DNA of 64,000 nucleotides from Unio delphinus (lineage: Eukaryota; Mollusca; Bivalvia; Unionida; Unionidae), in the NCBI GenBank assembly GCA_029339505.1, contig JAQISU010000096.1, forward strand, positions 7,452,001 through 7,516,000. Direction: 5' to 3'. Shown here piece after piece: positions 41,034 through 49,542 of this stretch. The translations under genes were made by a program, and so were the position numbers. How positions within the stretch are numbered: the stretch's first letter is position 1; the number at the start of each line of letters is the position of its first letter. The notes below the pieces were generated by a model. The model worked only from the letters and a program-made list of their open reading frames with translations. It ran no database searches and was not told the DNA's origin.

Positions 41034-41629
41034 CAAGTTATATAACAAGGCCCCTGTTATCGTGTGATCAAGTGATCACCATTGGGAAATAAGAAATGAA
41101 AAAGGGAATAGGGACCCGTGTGGGAGTTAAGTAGGGGGCGCAGACAACACAGAGCGCTACGCGAAGTTAACAGGTCTGGCAAAGAGCCACTTAAAAACTC
41201 TACACACATAATAGGGACATAGAGTACAGAAACACCGGGGTTTAAGGATAGGAAACAATTAATATCCAGTTTTAAACAAATAAAAATATAAATAAACTAT
41301 TCAATTATGGCAAATTAAAGAAAAGGGTATGGATTTGGTTAAGCCACAGGGGACACCTATAATTTTTTTTTTAAAAATGTTGTTTCCTATGGCAAGAATA
41401 ACCGACTTTATTTCAAATTAATGAGAAACGACACCCATGAACACGCACTAAAACACAGAGAATCTTTTTTTTCTAGCTAAAAAAATCAAATAGAATACAA
41501 CACATCGTTTCTCTCAAAATTTAAAAAATGACAGAAAAATGGAAAGTTTGTAAAGTCCAAATACAAAACTGGGATTAAGATTTGAGATAATAAGCCATCC
41601 CAACAACAAAATCTAAAATTAACAACATA
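41029..41629. repeat. Interspersed-repeat remnant, copy 4, and spacer
   Basis: AGAGCGCTACGCGAAGTTAACAGG near 41152 resembles the GGCGCTACGCGAAGTG landmark of copies 2 and 3, but the rest is diverged. No gene; ends at the Polinton target site. Confidence 0.35.
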
Positions 41630-41636
41630 TAGCACA
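41630..41636. repeat. Target-site duplication, left
   Basis: TAGCACA directly before the left TIR, repeated directly after the right TIR at 57051-57057. Polintons make 6-bp duplications; one base is ambiguous because the TIR begins next to an A. Confidence 0.85.
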
Positions 41637-41865
41637 GCAGCAGAGAGGGTGAACAGACCACGTTTTCAAGCAAAAATAAGGCTTACAGATCATGTTTTCG
41701 AGCAAAATATGGCCTATAGACTACGTTTTCAGACAAAAAATAAGACTTCCAACAAAATCTCATTTAACCAAAAAAAAAGTCTCCATTTTTGCAAAAACGG
41801 AGATTTTACGATTTTTTAATCAATTTTGCTCGCAACGATGTGGTCATCCACCCTCCCTGTTGCTA
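41637..41865. repeat. Left terminal inverted repeat
   Basis: 229 bp. Outer end GCAGCAGAGAGGGTG; inner end CACCCTCCCTGTTGCTA is its inverse with two changes, so the TIR itself has inverted ends. Contains three tandem units of about 32 bp (41651-41750, core ACGTTTTCAAGCAAAAATAA) and a palindrome TCTCCATTTTTGCAAAAACG then GAGA at 41780-41803. Confidence 0.92.
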
Positions 41866-41892
41866 CAGGTTAACAAAAAATAAGAAATGATT

Positions 41893-42564
41893 TTAACCGA
41901 ATATTTGATCAAGTCCGATACGATATCGTGTCCGAGGATCATGCAAATTTATTGTTGCGAATCCGTGCGGAGTCGACTGAGCATGACTAAAGAAATCTCG
42001 AAATTGATTGAAGTCCATATCAGAACACCATGTCTGCCAAATATTTCTAAGAGTATGAGTATCAACTCCGTTGAATACAGAAAGAATATTGCAGTTATCT
42101 CTGATGACTTTTGGAACCTGAGTGTAGCGTTGAGTGACATATATCACGTCAGTGTTTTTGTGACGCCCACGGGAAAATATTCTAGCAGGATTTTTTTGTT
42201 TATCCAACATTATATCGTCGTATACGACTAAATTGTTAATATCTCCATCAATATCATCAATGCTCGGTGCTTCATCGATATCGGTTATAAACTCAATAAT
42301 ACCCTCTCCGGATTTTTCTACCGCGCTGTCGTTAAAATCTTTTAGCACTTCATAACATCGTTGATCATCTACGCTAGGGGCAATTAAATACAACTTATCC
42401 CACTTCATCCATCTCATTATTAAATTGAGTAACAATTGCGTTTTACCGGATCCAGATGGCCCGATTATAATCATCCGGATAGAGTTTGGTAGCGCTGCAT
42501 GATGCTTAACTGGTTCTCTTGTTTTAGTCGCTGAAAAATCAATTATATCCATATTTCTATACAT
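41893..42564 (-). CDS. FtsK/HerA-type (A32-like) genome-packaging ATPase
   Basis: 223 residues. Walker A GPSGSGKT at residues 35-42, Walker B LVVYDDIML near residue 112, then an arginine-rich sensor region (RHKNTDVIYVTQRY). In Polintons and related viruses this enzyme drives genome packaging into the capsid. Two possible starts: Met1, or Met5 (42552), the latter matching the start in copy B. The stop is 27 bp from the TIR's inner end. It is divergent to the zinc-ribbon gene with only 5-17 bp between start codons, so the two probably share a bidirectional promoter. The frame is intact; copy B lacks the C-terminal third. Confidence 0.9.
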   Translation of the reverse strand: MYRNMDIIDFSATKTREPVKHHAALPNSIRMIIIGPSGSGKTQLLLNLIMRWMKWDKLYLIAPSVDDQRCYEVLKDFNDSAVEKSGEGIIEFITDIDEAPSIDDIDGDINNLVVYDDIMLDKQKNPARIFSRGRHKNTDVIYVTQRYTQVPKVIRDNCNILSVFNGVDTHTLRNIWQTWCSDMDFNQFRDFFSHAQSTPHGFATINLHDPRTRYRIGLDQIFG

Positions 42565-42569
42565 AAATT

Positions 42570-43089
42570 ATGGATCTATATTGTGTGAAGTGTAAAACGC
42601 GTACTGGCACAGATGACTTGACGACGATTACAACTAAAAATAACCGATCAGCGCTTTCTGGTAAATGCGTGCAATGTGGTACAAAGAAATTTAGATTTGT
42701 GTCTATGAGATCTGATTTAAAAAAAAAAACGAGGAGGTGATATCGCAGCCAAATTGGCAAAGCTCCCTGGAACCCCATGGGCAAAGTACCCCGGAGAAAA
42801 GCACCTTCCAGGATATAGCTACTGTGGACCGGGAACCAGACTTGATATCAGACTCAATAATCAAAATCAACCCAACCCCGGTGAAGAACCAATAAACGCC
42901 ATTGATAAGGCCCGTCACCTTCATGATGTTGCTTATAAAAGCAGCAATCTGCAACACAGGCATCTCGCAGATGTGAAATTAATTCATGCGTTAAATGCTA
43001 TTCCTGATAAATCCTTCAAAGAAAAATTGGCTTCATTTTTGATAAAATCGGCTATGAAAAGTAAATTGATGTTAGGTGCCGGTAATTAA
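42570..43089 (+). pseudogene. Zinc-ribbon plus phospholipase A2-like protein, frame broken
   Basis: ATG 42570 starts MDLYCVKCKTRTG with a second CxxC (GKCVQCGTKKFRF), a small zinc ribbon common in Polintons and related viruses. A run of 11 A (42719-42729) puts the downstream part in another frame, open as 42754-43089. That part has parvovirus-VP1-like PLA2 features: calcium-loop motif YCGPGT (about 42818-42835) and catalytic HDVAY with His at 42922. Virion-associated PLA2 domains help capsids leave endosomes, so a role in entry is inferred. Two domains in one gene, two separate genes, or a read error in the A-run are the alternatives. About 170 residues in all. Confidence 0.75.
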
Positions 43090-43093
43090 TAAT

Positions 43094-44039
43094 ATGGAAT
43101 CAATTTATTATTCCTCAAGAGGATACTGGAGGGGTAAATCAGCAGTCCATAAACTCGCTAGCGATGCAAAAGTGAAAAAAAACCACTGCGGCTAATTGGT
43201 TATCCAAACAGGCACTATGGCAAATTTATCTACCACCGCCTAAACAAATTCAATTCTCGCATTTTGATGTGACAGTTCCTAATGAAGTTCATCAGGCTGA
43301 TATATTATTTCTGCCACATGATCGTGGTTACAAATACGCTTTAACCGTAGTTGATATTGCAAGTCGATACAAAGAAGCAGAACCGTTAAAAACAAAATCA
43401 GCCACTGAAGTCGCTTCTGCATTTGAGAGGATTTATCGACGAGGTCCTCTGCACTGGCCAAATCTATTGCAGGTTGATCCTGGCAAGGAATTTCAGGGTG
43501 CAGTGTTATCTACAATGAAACATCATAATGTCACCATACGACGAGGGCATACTGCGCTACATCGCGATCAGGCCATTGTAGAACGATTTAATCGGACAAT
43601 TGCTGAGCGGTTATTTGGATATCAATACGCAAAAGAATTCATTCAAGAAAAAAGATCCCGTGAATGGGTTAAAAGGTTACCATCTGTGATTACTGCACTG
43701 AATAACGAGATTACTAGAACAATCAACATGAAACCTATCAACGCTATTAAAAAGAAGTCTATACCCGTACAACCACAAAAAGATTTCAAAGAACCAATTC
43801 TTGGTAGTAATGTCACTGTTAGGTATTTATATGAACCAGGAGAGCTTGAAGGGGGTAGAAAAAGGGCTACTGATCCTATTTGGAGTGTTACTGCACACAA
43901 GATATCTAGTATAACACGATCAACTGGTAGACCTCCAGTCTATAAACTGGATTCAACTGCCCCTCAACGTGGATTTACTCGACAACAACTACAGGTAATT
44001 CCCGAGGATACTCAATTGCCACCGCATGGTCTTAACTAG
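43094..44039 (+). pseudogene. Retroviral-type (rve/DDE) Polinton integrase, frame broken
   Basis: ATG 43094 begins the N-terminal region (GYWRGKSAVHKLA). A run of eight A (43175-43182) shifts the frame; copy B is open at this point. The main part is open from 43269 to 44039. Catalytic triad: Asp at 43299 (HQADIL), Asp at 43476 (LLQVDPGKEF), Glu at 43581 (AIVERFNRT), the last two about 35 residues apart as in the D35E family. The C-terminal part (YLYEPGELEGGRKRATDPIW) is an SH3/chromo-like tail. It inserts the element DNA and makes the 6-bp target duplication seen at the ends. The 256-residue open part keeps the entire catalytic core. Confidence 0.85.
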
Positions 44040-44233
44040 CGCCGTTGCGCCTATTGCACTCAAGACAAGTCAACATCACATTGTTTCTGACATGACCAAG
44101 ATTGTTATTTTTTCTGTCTACGGTGAATTGGCGAGGATCCTTATCCGAATACTACCAACGCATTATACAATTGCAACTCGCGCAGTGATTATTCTGTTGT
44201 TGTTTCAGCGTAATTATTAATTTAGCATCAATA
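44040..44233. other. Convergent intergenic region
   Basis: 194 bp between the integrase (+) and replicase (-) stops. A short ORF (44026-44220) has no recognisable motif and overlaps the integrase end. Probably holds the 3' ends of both transcripts. Confidence 0.4.
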
Positions 44234-47200
44234 TCAAATTCTCGTTGTTTTTTTTTTTGTCCTGTTGTTTGTAACCGGAGAGTTTTTTTTATTAATGATG
44301 CTAACATCAATATCACTTATTGTTGTGTCATTATCATCGAAAACAACTCTTCGAAGTTGGTTTATTTTTCGTACTCTGGATACTGCGAGATAGACTAAAT
44401 TCGACCATTCGATGTGATTATCCACCATCCAAACAATTGTATCCGATATAGTTAATCCCTGTGAAGAGTGTATTGTTGCTGCGTATCCTAGCGTCCACGG
44501 GGATTTATTAGCACGCAATGCATTTTCGACGACGCTGATATCAACCAGCACAATATCATTTAATACGAGAATTTGTTTTTCACTCTGTCCTGGAATATCA
44601 ACTTCAATGTTCTGTTTTCGTGTATCCGATGGCCTATAACAAAGGGGTACTGGAAGCGTTGCAAATTTTTCTTTATGCAATTCAAATAGCTTCATCTGAA
44701 GTGTATCCCTGACTATTTTTCTACTTGCAATTATCAAATCATTTGGTCTCCATGTTTCCCAGAAATCATTCATTGGAGTTTCTGAAATCACTTCACGCGC
44801 TATTTCGCATTGGATTCTATCCGGTTGTAATCTAATTAGCGCTTTGAATTCTCGTAATCGTTCATCAATTGATCTATAATCAGTGGTAATTTCTTCATAA
44901 TAGTCTACAAAACCCCTTAGCCATTCATGTGGAGATGCACCGACAAATGGTGGTGGTTGGCCGTGATCACCGCACATGACGACTTTTGTGTTTTTGTTTA
45001 ACAACCACTCAAGAAAAGTTTGTAATACATCTAATGACACTGTGCATATTTCATCCCAAATTATGATTTCAGGAATGAATTTATCACCCATACGCTCAGG
45101 AGTCCATTTGTCACCCTTCCATCGAAAGAAACTGTGGTAAGTGCAAGCATTTACCCCTCGCTGTATCATCTCTCTGGCGAGTCTGTGAGTCGGTGTTAGC
45201 ACAATCATGGTTGACCGACGAAATAATTCAATTGCACGAGTTGTCTTTCCTGACCCACCACAACCGTTTAAATAAATTGTCTTGTATCTACATACTGGAT
45301 CAGATACCGGTGGTGCATTAGAAAATTCTGATTGAATTTCAATACGGTTACAACAAAGATATTTATCATCCATGGCAACGTCTGCGGATTCACAATACTC
45401 ATGTAGCATCTCCTTTTTAAATCGCCAACGCCCCCAATTTTCTTCGGGATCTGTGAATGCCGCTACAGCTGATTTGTACTTATTGTGTATATACATCGAA
45501 TCAGTGGCCACTCTAACCGCGGTATTAGGAAATCTATTTATCATCGAAAATAGATTAATAGAAGCATAGGCTAGCATTGAACTTCTCAAATGTGTGTACT
45601 GGGAATTATATCCATCACAGTAGGTAACAACCGTACCTAATTTCTCACCATTGGATAGAAAAGCATCCTTACGGGATACAAGTTTTCCCTGTTTCATTAA
45701 ATCCGTTACAATAAAATCGTATTCAACGACGTCTATGATCAACCGCGAAGAATATTTTGCATTGTCGTATCGTCCACCCTGGGTAAATTTACCGATTATT
45801 CTTCGTCCGAGATCCTTTGCTTGTTCTTTTTTACTTTCAAATAACTTCTTAGACCAATTTATGATTTCTTCTTCACTGAAATCTGGACACTGTTTTCGTA
45901 GTTCGCTGATTATACGATCTAGATCGGGTTGTGGTAGCCAAACTTCTTTCTGAGCTCGATAGCATATAATAGCCTCGGAAACAATCAACGATATTAGCAT
46001 ACCACAATCAATCATATATCTCAATAGCACTATTGGCATCCAGTGTTTTTCAGATAGGTGTCTACCGAGCCAAACATAACTACACGGATGTAATCCTGAC
46101 GCTAATTCAAATGATATCACACGAGCGAATTCGGTTAAATCAAAATCAGGTAATGGTCCATTAATCGCAACACGAGTCATTTCATGCGTGGGGTGTCCAA
46201 ATCGTTTGAAGTACTCAGCACATTCCCCATACCCGAGAAAACTTCCGGGATAACACGCGGCTATATCAATTGAAATCATACCATCACGTGAGTATTTCGT
46301 ATTCCACAGTCCTCCATGACCAAATTCGACGCAACTCAATTTAACATCCTCGAGAAAATCACTTCGTGTTGGACGCCATGAGTTTTTTTCTCTTGCGAAG
46401 TGAGCTACCACTGATGGAATAGTAAAACTATCCGTGAGTAGTTTTTCATGGGAATTCTCCGGTGAAAAATCACTAGCGATTTTTCTCATTCTGTTATCTA
46501 ATTCTTCAATGCGATATAATTCGCCATTCGGTCTTACAAATTGATCGAATCCTATTTCGGGATCTTCATCACTTCTAAGTAACCACACTGACACAGGATC
46601 ATCTTTACACAACGCATGAATAGCATCGAATAATCTCTCTTCATAGAAAACATCCCCGGAAAATTCCTTGGGGATATATTTCACGGTTCGTTCTCGTGGA
46701 AATACTGTTACCGCAGGTGTCCACGCGTGTTTGTTATGATCAATAATCTGTATTGGGGCTCCTCGCGATTGATATTTCGGTTCGTATAATACTTCTCCGG
46801 TTATTGTTGTTACTGATATTGGGAATTTTAATGATGCTTCTAATTTAGCTATATCAGAAATCTTTGCACCATGCTGTTTCACTGTCAGTTCCCACTCGGT
46901 TATTTTCCTACGTCGCAGATCAGTTAGTTTATTTCCTCGGGATGCATTTGTGAAGTGTTCTATTATTCGTTCTGCTACACAATTCAGTGAACTAGAATAT
47001 TTCATAGGAGCAAGTTTTGCGATATCGGGTTTATCATTTAACGGATATATCCCATAAACCATTGCTGTTACGGGATAAGATCTTTCGTAGTATGGCTTAT
47101 CGATTCCGGTTAGAATTCCTGGTTTGGAATCTCTACTCACAATGACAGCTTTTTTATTCTTGAGGATTGGTTCAAATTTATCCCTAATAATCCATTTGCC

Positions 47201-47386
47201 ATCGACTTCGATAATGAATTTGATTCGGAAAAAATGCCGTTTTTCCCCAACACGTGAAATTATCACTGCTGCTTTTTCATCATTCATGGTAGCGTCAACA
47301 ACACCATCAATTCGAAATGTTGACCAACAATAAGATGCTCCATCACGCTTGAATTCATTAAAACAGTCTCTGATTTTACTGATCAT
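44234..47386 (-). CDS. Replicase: family B polymerase palm fused to SF1 helicase
   Basis: 1050 residues. Residues ~1-330 have no domain I recognise and no clear exonuclease motifs. The polymerase palm and fingers follow: motif A SIDIAACYPG near 370, motif B GRRIIGKFTQGG near 526, motif C ATDSMYI near 625, which has only the second Asp of the usual DTD. The helicase follows: Walker A GGSGKTTR near 705, Walker B IIWDEI near 772, motif III GDHGQPPP, motif V/VI TIHSSQGLT and LAVSRV near the C-terminus, an SF1B (RecD/Pif1-like) layout. It presumably replicates the element by unwinding and synthesis in one chain. Typical Polinton polymerases carry exonuclease and TPR2 insertions and no helicase. 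The upstream ORF 47418-48113 may be its missing N-terminus. Confidence 0.85.
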   Translation of the reverse strand: MISKIRDCFNEFKRDGASYCWSTFRIDGVVDATMNDEKAAVIISRVGEKRHFFRIKFIIEVDGKWIIRDKFEPILKNKKAVIVSRDSKPGILTGIDKPYYERSYPVTAMVYGIYPLNDKPDIAKLAPMKYSSSLNCVAERIIEHFTNASRGNKLTDLRRRKITEWELTVKQHGAKISDIAKLEASLKFPISVTTITGEVLYEPKYQSRGAPIQIIDHNKHAWTPAVTVFPRERTVKYIPKEFSGDVFYEERLFDAIHALCKDDPVSVWLLRSDEDPEIGFDQFVRPNGELYRIEELDNRMRKIASDFSPENSHEKLLTDSFTIPSVVAHFAREKNSWRPTRSDFLEDVKLSCVEFGHGGLWNTKYSRDGMISIDIAACYPGSFLGYGECAEYFKRFGHPTHEMTRVAINGPLPDFDLTEFARVISFELASGLHPCSYVWLGRHLSEKHWMPIVLLRYMIDCGMLISLIVSEAIICYRAQKEVWLPQPDLDRIISELRKQCPDFSEEEIINWSKKLFESKKEQAKDLGRRIIGKFTQGGRYDNAKYSSRLIIDVVEYDFIVTDLMKQGKLVSRKDAFLSNGEKLGTVVTYCDGYNSQYTHLRSSMLAYASINLFSMINRFPNTAVRVATDSMYIHNKYKSAVAAFTDPEENWGRWRFKKEMLHEYCESADVAMDDKYLCCNRIEIQSEFSNAPPVSDPVCRYKTIYLNGCGGSGKTTRAIELFRRSTMIVLTPTHRLAREMIQRGVNACTYHSFFRWKGDKWTPERMGDKFIPEIIIWDEICTVSLDVLQTFLEWLLNKNTKVVMCGDHGQPPPFVGASPHEWLRGFVDYYEEITTDYRSIDERLREFKALIRLQPDRIQCEIAREVISETPMNDFWETWRPNDLIIASRKIVRDTLQMKLFELHKEKFATLPVPLCYRPSDTRKQNIEVDIPGQSEKQILVLNDIVLVDISVVENALRANKSPWTLGYAATIHSSQGLTISDTIVWMVDNHIEWSNLVYLAVSRVRKINQLRRVVFDDNDTTISDIDVSIINKKNSPVTNNRTKKKTTRI

Positions 47387-47417
47387 GGCTTTATCAAGAA
47401 TTGTATTCTTTGGTGTA

Positions 47418-48113
47418 TTAGAAACTATATCGAGATTGAATTGAGCATCTTTCCAGGGTAATCTCTTGGACGTTTTTTTTTGGTTTATCGAGATTAAATT
47501 TAGGATTAATTTTTAATAATCTCTTAAACTCTTTCATGTTTCCGTCTATTAAACGTTTTTTTGGTTTATCGAGATTAAATTTAGGATTAATTTTGTTACG
47601 TTTTTGGGGTTTATCGAGATTAAATTTAGGATTAATTTTGTTACGTTTTTTGGGTTTATCGAGATTAAATTTAGGATTAATCTTCAATAATCTCTTAAAC
47701 TCTTTCATGTTTCCGTCTATTAAACGTTTTTTGGGTTTATCGAGATTAAATTTAGGATTAATCTTCAATAATCTCTTAAACTCTTTCATGTTTCCGTCTC
47801 TTGGACGTTTATTGGGTTTATCGAGATTAAATTTAGGATTAATTTTTAATAATCTCTTAAACTCTTTCATGTTTCCGTCTCTTGGACGTTTGAGATTAAT
47901 TTTTAATAATCTCTTGTTACGTTTTTTGGGTTTATCGAGATTAAATTTAGGATTAATCTTCAATAATCTCTTAAACTCTTTCATGTTTCCGTCTATTGGA
48001 CGTTTTTTTGGTTTATCGAGATTAAATTTAGGATTAATTTTCAATAATCTTTTAAACTCCTTATCAGCATTGAATTCAGCATTTTTCGAAGGCGTTCTCC
48101 TTAATTCCCTCAT
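47418..48113 (-). pseudogene. Tandem-repeat ORF, probable broken N-terminus of replicase
   Basis: 231 codons, nearly all repeats of MKEFKRLLKINPKFNLDKPK with variants, very basic. The last repeat runs into a nine-T stretch (47473-47481) whose length differs from all other units; beyond it the replicase frame is open upstream of its ATG with the same FNLD motif. So the repeat region and replicase appear to be one gene split by a single-base length change. In copy B the same place has one repeat unit (18967 region). The positive charge suggests nucleic-acid or protein contact; function unknown. Confidence 0.65.
47470..48060. repeat. Coding tandem repeat, units of up to ~81 bp
   Basis: Seven or more units built from GTTTATCGAGATTAAATTTA plus GGATTAAT and a linker with CTTTCATGTTTCCGTCT. 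Some units are shortened to about 45 bp. High identity between units implies recent expansion. Confidence 0.9.
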
Positions 48114-48155
48114 GCTATAATTAAAACAAGCATTTAAATGAAGAATTTATATATA
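48114..48155. promoter_or_regulatory. Divergent intergenic region of replicase and Cys-rich gene
   Basis: 42 bp between start codons. It includes ATAATTAAAACAAG and TTTATATATA, both conserved in copy B (18970-19010). Likely a bidirectional promoter with the TATA element serving the plus-strand gene. Confidence 0.5.
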
Positions 48156-48518
48156 ATGAATCACTGCAAGTGGCTTATGATTGGATCAGTAACCCCGTGT
48201 AACAAATCATGCAGAAATGAGTTTTGTGGGTATCATATGCAAAGCTTTCGACGTGGAAGCCTTGGCCCGTTACCCTGCATACGATGTGGGGTTGGGGTCA
48301 GGGGAAAATCTCAGTTGTGTCTTAATTGCGGTGGTAAGCGATACAGGGAGTTGAAGCGTTATTATGATAAAAGAATAAAAAATGGACAATCAATCAGAAA
48401 TTATGACCCTGAAAAAGTCCCTGACACTGACAACGTCCCTGACAAAATCATAAGAACTCCTCAAGACTACATCGAAAGATTCATCATTAAACCAAACAAT
48501 GAATTAGACAAACAATAG
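48156..48518 (+). CDS. Small Cys-rich zinc-binding protein
   Basis: 120 residues from ATG 48156. An in-frame ATG at 48138 lies in the TATA-like tract and is absent from copy B, so the second was chosen. Cys/His pattern: CNKSCRNEFCGYH, then CIRCGVGVRGKSQLCLNCGG, two probable zinc sites. A Lys/Asp-rich tail follows. Small zinc proteins occupy similar places in other Polintons; DNA binding or regulation is a guess. It precedes the HNH gene by 14 bp. Confidence 0.7.
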   Translation: MNHCKWLMIGSVTPCNKSCRNEFCGYHMQSFRRGSLGPLPCIRCGVGVRGKSQLCLNCGGKRYRELKRYYDKRIKNGQSIRNYDPEKVPDTDNVPDKIIRTPQDYIERFIIKPNNELDKQ

Positions 48519-48532
48519 TATTATGTATACGA

Positions 48533-49012
48533 ATGAACCAAGAATTCAGACACCATCCCTTGATTACAAATTATGAAGCATCCAGTGATGGTGTTGTAAG
48601 GCACTGTAGACTGAAGAAACCAGTTGGTGCTGACAATGGTATGGGGTATTTGGTGTTCACTGTTAAGGGAAAGAAAACTTATCGCAATCATCGTTTCGTG
48701 TATGAATGCTTTTATGGATTGATCGAGCATGATTTTGTTATTGATCATATCGATTCTAATCCAAAGAACAATTCTTTATCAAATCTGCAGGCTATCACAC
48801 AAAGTGAGAATACCAAACGAGGAGAGACTGGAAAATGCTCAAAAAAAGCGAGACCAGTAAAATCTTTGAATACAATAATTAACGAAGAAAAAATATTTCA
48901 ATCAATATATGAAGCCGGCAAGTATTTCGATATTTGTAGAGCCTCAGTACGATTCGTTGCAGAGGGGATTTATCGATCGGCTATTTCAAAAAGGACGGGA
49001 CAAAAAGTTTAA
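48533..49012 (+). CDS. HNH endonuclease with NUMOD-type DNA-binding tail
   Basis: 159 residues. N-terminal NUMOD4-like segment (LITNYEASSDGVVRH), then an HNH core RNHRFVYECFYG and VIDHIDSNPKNNSLSNLQ containing the His, Asn and Asn positions, then a NUMOD1/IENR-like helix-turn-helix region (IFQSIYEAGKYFDICRASV). This is the arrangement of phage and homing HNH enzymes. No counterpart in copy B, so it may have been acquired or lost recently. It could act in integration, replication-intermediate resolution, or as a passenger homing endonuclease. Confidence 0.85.
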   Translation: MNQEFRHHPLITNYEASSDGVVRHCRLKKPVGADNGMGYLVFTVKGKKTYRNHRFVYECFYGLIEHDFVIDHIDSNPKNNSLSNLQAITQSENTKRGETGKCSKKARPVKSLNTIINEEKIFQSIYEAGKYFDICRASVRFVAEGIYRSAISKRTGQKV

Positions 49013-49071
49013 TTTAGTTATGTCTAATGCGTCATATTTTTCATTTAGAAATATATCATTATTATAGAATA

Positions 49072-49428
49072 ATGAATTCTGAAAACATGAATAGCATTTT
49101 ATCCGAGATTTCAAAATTGAAAAGTTGGGATATTGAACTATCAGATGGGTTAAATCCTGATCAAATCATGTCTGATTTTCAGGATATTGAATACGGAGTT
49201 AACAACAATAAATATATGCTACCAAAGAAGTATGCGCTCATCAAGAGAATTCAGAATTCTATTCGGGACTCTCTCGCATTTTCCAGTGACGTAAGTGTGT
49301 TCGCTCCGTTGTATACCATCGTAGAACGAATACGAAAAGAATTGGGGTATGAATACGAATTGAAAAAGGAGGTTAATTCTAAAGTTAGAAACCTACGGGC
49401 GTTAATTCAAGAAAATGAACAATTTTGA
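49072..49428 (+). CDS. Small conserved Polinton ORF of unknown function
   Basis: 118 residues from ATG 49072, in frame with an earlier ATG at 49027. Charged, mostly helical in appearance, with a conserved block (ALIKRIQNSIRDSLAFSSDV) also found in copy B (19800-19950), where the start corresponds to 49072. No domain recognised. It is the last gene before the hairpin-bearing region. Confidence 0.65.
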   Translation: MNSENMNSILSEISKLKSWDIELSDGLNPDQIMSDFQDIEYGVNNNKYMLPKKYALIKRIQNSIRDSLAFSSDVSVFAPLYTIVERIRKELGYEYELKKEVNSKVRNLRALIQENEQF

Positions 49429-49504
49429 TTGACCGACCATTTATCATTATTTGATTGACCGACTATTTATCATTATTTGATTGCCCGACCATTAATCATT
49501 TTTT
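49427..49504. repeat. Three 26-bp tandem repeats
   Basis: Unit GATTGACCGACCATTTATCA plus TTATTT, three times with small changes, starting inside the stop codon of the preceding gene. Confidence 0.9.
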
Positions 49505-49542
49505 TTAGCCGACCCTCAAGGGATGTCAAAAATCGATGGATG

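Noticed and set aside
42719..43182. Programmed ribosomal frameshifting in the zinc-ribbon/PLA2 and integrase genes
   Set aside because: Several unrelated genes share the same one-base homopolymer pattern and copy B's integrase is in frame at that place, so error or slippage is simpler.
44026..44220. 64-codon ORF after the integrase
   Set aside because: Overlaps the integrase end in another frame and shows no motif; no support from copy B, where the region is deleted.
47470..48060. Possible CRISPR or satellite array
   Set aside because: Repeat units keep one reading frame, contain no unique spacers and lie at the N-terminal side of the replicase.
47536..48120. 194-codon plus-strand ORF of hydrophobic repeats
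   Set aside because: Antisense shadow of the replicase-side repeat ORF, whose frame agrees with copy B.
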